Assembly (NCBI GenBank): GCA_965659675.1 | Contig: CBFHWY010000064.1 | Location: 1-15,990 of the forward strand | Reading direction: 5' to 3' | Length of the DNA stretch: 15,990 nt | DNA from: CBFHWY01 sp965659675 | GTDB lineage: Bacteria > Bacteroidota > Bacteroidia > Flavobacteriales_G > Salibacteraceae | Part shown: piece by piece, positions 12,812 through 15,990 of the stretch | How positions within the stretch are numbered: the stretch's first letter is position 1 | Layout: every line of letters begins with the position of its first letter | Notes under the pieces: generated by a model | The model's database searches: none | What the model saw: only the letters and a program-made list of their open reading frames with translations | Told to the model about the DNA's origin: nothing | Position numbers and translations under genes: made by a program

Positions 12812-14604
12812 GAGATATTTTCTTCTAATTGATGGATCAATTTCTTTGACCTTTCAAATAGCTCTTGTTTATCTGTTTCACCTCCAGGAGCAAAGCGAGC
12901 CATGTCGCACCGGTCGAGCACCTCAGCAAGCTCAGCGATCAGTTCTGGTGTGAGTTTTCTATTGGTGAGTACTTCCCGAATGTGATCCCGATTGAGCTCA
13001 GATGTCTCAATGGATAGCTTATTGCTCAAATATCCGTTAAGAGCAACAGAGAGTGCTTCATATACCTTATCACTATTCAAGTCTAATGCTTTTTGTGCCT
13101 CTTTGAGATGTTTGTTCGCCACGGAAGCGGCTCTTCGCTTTCTCACGAGTCCGATGTCAGAACGCGATTTACTCAAACGTTTCATGATAAAGAGTCCAAT
13201 GAACATTAGAACAGGGGAGACCAAAAGCATCAACCAGAAGTTTCCTCTGCGGAAAAAGCGATCTCCTTTTTCAGTTAACTCGGCCTCATCGGTTTTGATG
13301 TAGCGGATGTCCTTACCCACAAATTTGATATCTTCTTTTTTCGATGCTCTGAAGGTGCTGATGTCTTCTTCGTCAACCTCCCCAACTTTGATCTGCCAAA
13401 CTTTTGGTTCTACAACAACATATTTTCCTTTCGATGGATCGAAATAGTTAAAGCCTTTGCTTTCTATCTCATAAATGCCCGAATGCCTTGGTATCACAAG
13501 GTACTCAAAGGACTTATTTCCTCGAATTCCACTTGAACTCACATTGGTGTTGGTGTTTGTTTTTGGATCGTAAACCTCAAAATCAGGTGGAAAATCAAAT
13601 TTGGGTTCAGGAAGTAATTGGATATCTCCTCGACCTGCAATTTTGGTCTTCAGGTTCAGGGCATCATTTTCTCCTAGAGAATCGCGATCGATCTCTGCAG
13701 AGTATGTATAACTGCCGACAGCTCCGCTGAATTTATCAGGGCGCCCAGCTTTTGGTAGCGCCTTCACTTTTAATTTGAGTGCCTGACTTTTGCAGCTGTA
13801 CCTCACGTCCTGATAACTTCCGAAGAATTGATCAAAAATGCTTCGAGGCCTGCGTTGACTTTGAATTCTCACCACCGTGTTCAGTTCTAGTGGGTCGATC
13901 AGCAGCTCACCGGCTCGTTGAGGAAAGAGTACTTTTTGTTGAATTGCTGCTACATTATAGCGAACACCATTGATCACCTCCTGGGGCAAACTATTGTTCT
14001 TCAATTCTACATCATAGGACGAAAAGCCACTGAATGCAGGTAATTTCTCTGCTTCAATATTGATGACATCTATTCGATAGTAAAGCTTGTAGGTCACCAC
14101 CACCTGCTCACCCTCAAAAGGCCTGGCATTGCTCACCGCTGCTCTCAGAAATACATTCTGATCGATCTGATTGTTGTTTTGTGAAGGCTGGCTCTTTTTA
14201 CTTTGTTGCTGGGGTTTTGCTTGCTGATTTTGTTGATTGGCCTGTATCGCTTTGACCTTGATCGGCTCACTGCTATATGAATTTCCATCGAAACTAATGC
14301 TTGCTGAACCAATACTCAGTTCACCAGTGGATTTGGGAGAAAGGATATAGGAATAGGTAGTGGCATTGCTTACCACCCCGTTGACCCATTTCATACTACT
14401 CGACTGATTAGGCCCAGAATATACCCGAAATTGCTGGAGGTTAGGTGGCCGAAAATTATCCCCCTTCGCATCCAGTTTAAAGCTCAACTTGAACTGTTCC
14501 CCAACAGCCACAGTGTTTTTACTCACACTCGCTATAAACTTTTGAGCCTCAGCAGAAACACTCAGGAGAAAGCACAGGATGGATATGTAAACTAATTTAT
14601 TCAA
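12808..14604 (-). CDS. batD: BatD, membrane-anchored aerotolerance protein
   Basis: This 598-residue protein has a signal peptide (MNKLVYISILCFLLSVSAEA). A large periplasmic part follows, made of Ig-like beta domains, with a Gln/Asn-rich linker at about 120-148. A membrane helix lies at about 455-475 (WLMLLVSPVLMFIGLFIM), then a cytoplasmic helical tail of about 120 residues. Length and layout fit BatD. Bat proteins were first linked to oxygen tolerance in Bacteroides; the molecular role is still unclear, and they are thought to act as an envelope complex with the VWA proteins BatA and BatB. The start is unusual: TTG at 14602-14604 immediately follows the batC TAA in the same frame, and no ATG is available ahead of the signal peptide. 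The stop overlaps the batE start as ATGA. Confidence 0.93.
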   Translation of the reverse strand: MNKLVYISILCFLLSVSAEAQKFIASVSKNTVAVGEQFKLSFKLDAKGDNFRPPNLQQFRVYSGPNQSSSMKWVNGVVSNATTYSYILSPKSTGELSIGSASISFDGNSYSSEPIKVKAIQANQQNQQAKPQQQSKKSQPSQNNNQIDQNVFLRAAVSNARPFEGEQVVVTYKLYYRIDVINIEAEKLPAFSGFSSYDVELKNNSLPQEVINGVRYNVAAIQQKVLFPQRAGELLIDPLELNTVVRIQSQRRPRSIFDQFFGSYQDVRYSCKSQALKLKVKALPKAGRPDKFSGAVGSYTYSAEIDRDSLGENDALNLKTKIAGRGDIQLLPEPKFDFPPDFEVYDPKTNTNTNVSSSGIRGNKSFEYLVIPRHSGIYEIESKGFNYFDPSKGKYVVVEPKVWQIKVGEVDEEDISTFRASKKEDIKFVGKDIRYIKTDEAELTEKGDRFFRRGNFWLMLLVSPVLMFIGLFIMKRLSKSRSDIGLVRKRRAASVANKHLKEAQKALDLNSDKVYEALSVALNGYLSNKLSIETSELNRDHIREVLTNRKLTPELIAELAEVLDRCDMARFAPGGETDKQELFERSKKLIHQLEENIS

Positions 14605-15411
14605 TTACCAGTCTTTTTCGATCTTGATCGATTTGTCTTTTACTTTTTGCTTTCGGAGTTTGTCTTGTGTCTCTTGCTCCTGATTTTTCAAAGCTTCTAA
14701 AATTCGTTGAGCATCTTCCTTTGAGATCTCATTCTCTTTTTCTTCTCCGGGTTTGGCTTGTGGCTTTTGATCTTCATTCTCCTTGCCTTTATCATCCTGC
14801 TCTCCCTTGTCCTGCTTTTCTTGCTGGTCTTTTTGATCTTCGCCTTGCTGTTCCTTGTTCTCTTGGTCCTCGTTCTTTTGACCTTTATCGTCTTTGTTCT
14901 CCTGTTGATCCTGTTGGTCCTGCTGCTCTTGATCTTTCTGATCCTTGTTTTCCTGATCCTTGTTCTTCTGATTCTGTTCTTGCTGCTCCTTCAATTTCTT
15001 CTTCGCGTAAGCCAGATTATAGCGGGCATCTTCATCTTTTGGGTTTAGCCGAAGTGCTTGCTTGTATGATGCGATGCTTTCCTGGATCTTTCCTGCCTGG
15101 ATCTGTGCATTACCCAAATTGTGATAGGCTTTGCTTTTCTGATTATCATCTGTGGCAAGGTCGATGCTTTCTTTAAAAACACCTGCCGCCTCCTCGTAAC
15201 GCTCCTCTCTGAAATAAGAATCTCCAAGGTTAAATTTACCTTCAAGTGATTTTGGCTGCTGTCTCAAAGCGGATTCAAGGCGCTTGCTGGACTCTTCATA
15301 TTTACCGCTCTCGTAGAGCTCGTATGCATCACTTAATTCCTTTTTGTGCGACTGCCCAATGAGAACAAAGGGCAAGCTCAGGATCAAATATGTTGCGATT
15401 GCACTTTTCAT
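14605..15411 (-). CDS. batC: BatC, tetratricopeptide repeat protein with a Q/D/K/E/N-rich tail
   Basis: This 268-residue protein has a signal peptide (MKSAIATYLILSLPFVLIGQ) and about three TPR units at roughly 25-55, 57-90 and 93-127 (for example AYHNLGNAQIQAGKIQESIA). Residues 141-225 then consist almost only of Gln, Asp, Lys, Glu, Asn and Gly. The conserved C-terminal end IEKDW closes the protein. This arrangement is typical of BatC, which is thought to scaffold the periplasmic Bat complex. Its ATG overlaps the batB TGA (ATGA), and its TAA directly abuts the TTG of batD, so the operon is translationally coupled. The low-complexity stretch leaves long open frames on the opposite strand, which I regard as shadows. 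Confidence 0.93.
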   Translation of the reverse strand: MKSAIATYLILSLPFVLIGQSHKKELSDAYELYESGKYEESSKRLESALRQQPKSLEGKFNLGDSYFREERYEEAAGVFKESIDLATDDNQKSKAYHNLGNAQIQAGKIQESIASYKQALRLNPKDEDARYNLAYAKKKLKEQQEQNQKNKDQENKDQKDQEQQDQQDQQENKDDKGQKNEDQENKEQQGEDQKDQQEKQDKGEQDDKGKENEDQKPQAKPGEEKENEISKEDAQRILEALKNQEQETQDKLRKQKVKDKSIKIEKDW

Positions 15412-15990
15412 GACTGCTCTCCAAATAGATTAAGTTTACTGATCAATCGGTTTCTGCGACTTAGGCTCAAAAATTCGATAACAAGGATCAAGAATGCAGC
15501 TGCTGCAAAGTAGTAGAATCTGTCTTCGTAGTCGGTGAACATTTTGCTGCCAAATTCTACTTTTTCCATTTGCTCTATTTCGCTGAAGATGTATTCCAAA
15601 CCCGAATTGGATGAGCTTGCTCGAACAAATATTCCCGACCCTGCCTGAGCAATGTTGGTTAGGTTTTCCTCACTCAATCGTGAAACCACGCTGTTTCCTT
15701 CTTTATCCTTTCTGAAGCCCGTTCGTTTATCGCCGCGATAAATAGGTATAGGTGCGCCCTCTGTAGAGCCCATCCCGATAGTATGTACCGTGATCCCTCG
15801 CTCTGCGGCCTCTTGCGCTTTTTCCACAGCATTGTCTTCGTGATTTTCACCATCGGTAATCACAATAATGGTCTTTGAGGTTGGGCTCTCTGGGTCAAAT
15901 GATCGCATGCCCATATCGATGGCCTTTCCAATGGCAGTTCCCTGTACAGGAATGATATCTGTTCCGACCGTATTCAGAAACATTTTAGCG
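15408..15990 (-). CDS. batB: BatB, VWA domain protein (C-terminal part; 5' end outside window)
   Basis: The frame is open to the window edge, so the internal Met at 15983 is not the start; the N-terminal membrane helices and the DxSxS part of the MIDAS metal site lie outside. What remains is the second half of the von Willebrand A domain: VQGTAIGKAI holds the MIDAS threonine, and TIIVITDGENHED holds the MIDAS aspartate. The domain continues with GITVHTIGMGSTEGAPIP and a LSEENLTNIAQAGSG block. A final membrane helix (YYFAAAAFLILVIEFLSLS) and a short basic tail end the protein. Gene order batB-batC-batD-batE supports BatB over BatA. The protein is placed in the inner membrane with the VWA domain as a metal-dependent protein-binding module. 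The stop overlaps the batC start by 4 bases. Confidence 0.93.
   Translation of the reverse strand, partial: AKMFLNTVGTDIIPVQGTAIGKAIDMGMRSFDPESPTSKTIIVITDGENHEDNAVEKAQEAAERGITVHTIGMGSTEGAPIPIYRGDKRTGFRKDKEGNSVVSRLSEENLTNIAQAGSGIFVRASSSNSGLEYIFSEIEQMEKVEFGSKMFTDYEDRFYYFAAAAFLILVIEFLSLSRRNRLISKLNLFGEQS

Noticed and set aside
14667..15176. Long plus-strand open frames opposite batC, including one (14758-15048) reading as a very hydrophobic Leu/Val/Ile protein
   Set aside because: They are the complement of the Gln/Asp/Lys/Glu/Asn-rich low-complexity codons of batC, which carry few antisense stops and turn into Leu/Val/Phe codons. No promoter or start context supports them.
1..15990. Defence system, toxin-antitoxin pair, biosynthetic cluster or mobile element
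   Set aside because: No transposase, integrase, nuclease, RT, toxin-like small pair or cluster enzyme was recognised in any frame; the genes are housekeeping or envelope genes.

Overview
The window looks like chromosomal DNA of a free-living, probably marine or aquatic member of the Bacteroidota (Flavobacteriia or Cytophagia type). The evidence is a Bat (Bacteroides aerotolerance) operon, a secreted protein ending in a type IX secretion sorting domain, a head-GIN (DUF2807) lipoprotein, a surface-repeat barrel-like protein, and promoters of the Bacteroidota form TTTG-N19-TAnnTTTG. No tRNA, rRNA, CRISPR array, insertion sequence, integrase or phage gene was seen.

Layout. 1-580 (-): 5'-part of a patatin-like phospholipase, divergent from a YceI-type lipoprotein (727-1377, +) that has its own promoter, a palindrome in the promoter spacer and a terminator. 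1488-3164 (+): fhs, formate-tetrahydrofolate ligase, followed after 15 bases by a secreted FG-GAP-type propeller protein (3180-4784, +). Then come three separate minus-strand genes: a small conserved protein, a DoxX-like membrane protein and a GNAT acetyltransferase. 6175-8264 (-): a two-gene cell-surface operon (GIN lipoprotein, then a 16-residue-repeat protein) closed by two hairpins. 8338-8435: a perfect-period 7-bp tandem array. 8447-9310 (-): an MBL-fold hydrolase, divergent from aroQ (+), which ends tail-to-tail in a VOC protein (-), itself divergent from a gamma-carbonic-anhydrase-like protein (+). 10840-10923: a second, unrelated 7-bp array that fills the gap up to ilvE (-). 12063-15990 (-): batB(partial)-batC-batD-batE, with tightly coupled junctions.

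Working together. The Bat proteins form one envelope-associated module: VWA protein, TPR proteins and a large membrane-anchored BatD. The batE reading frame is interrupted by an apparent 1-base loss in a T run. The GIN lipoprotein and the repeat protein are probably co-transcribed surface proteins. fhs (one-carbon metabolism), aroQ (shikimate pathway) and ilvE (branched-chain amino acids) are ordinary housekeeping genes.

I do not see a clear undescribed multi-gene system. The observations most worth a second look are the two 7-bp arrays of unrelated sequence but equal period, the batE frameshift, the TTG start of batD directly after the batC stop, the recurrent placement of -7 boxes only 4-5 bases before start codons (predicting leaderless mRNAs), and the surface-repeat operon.
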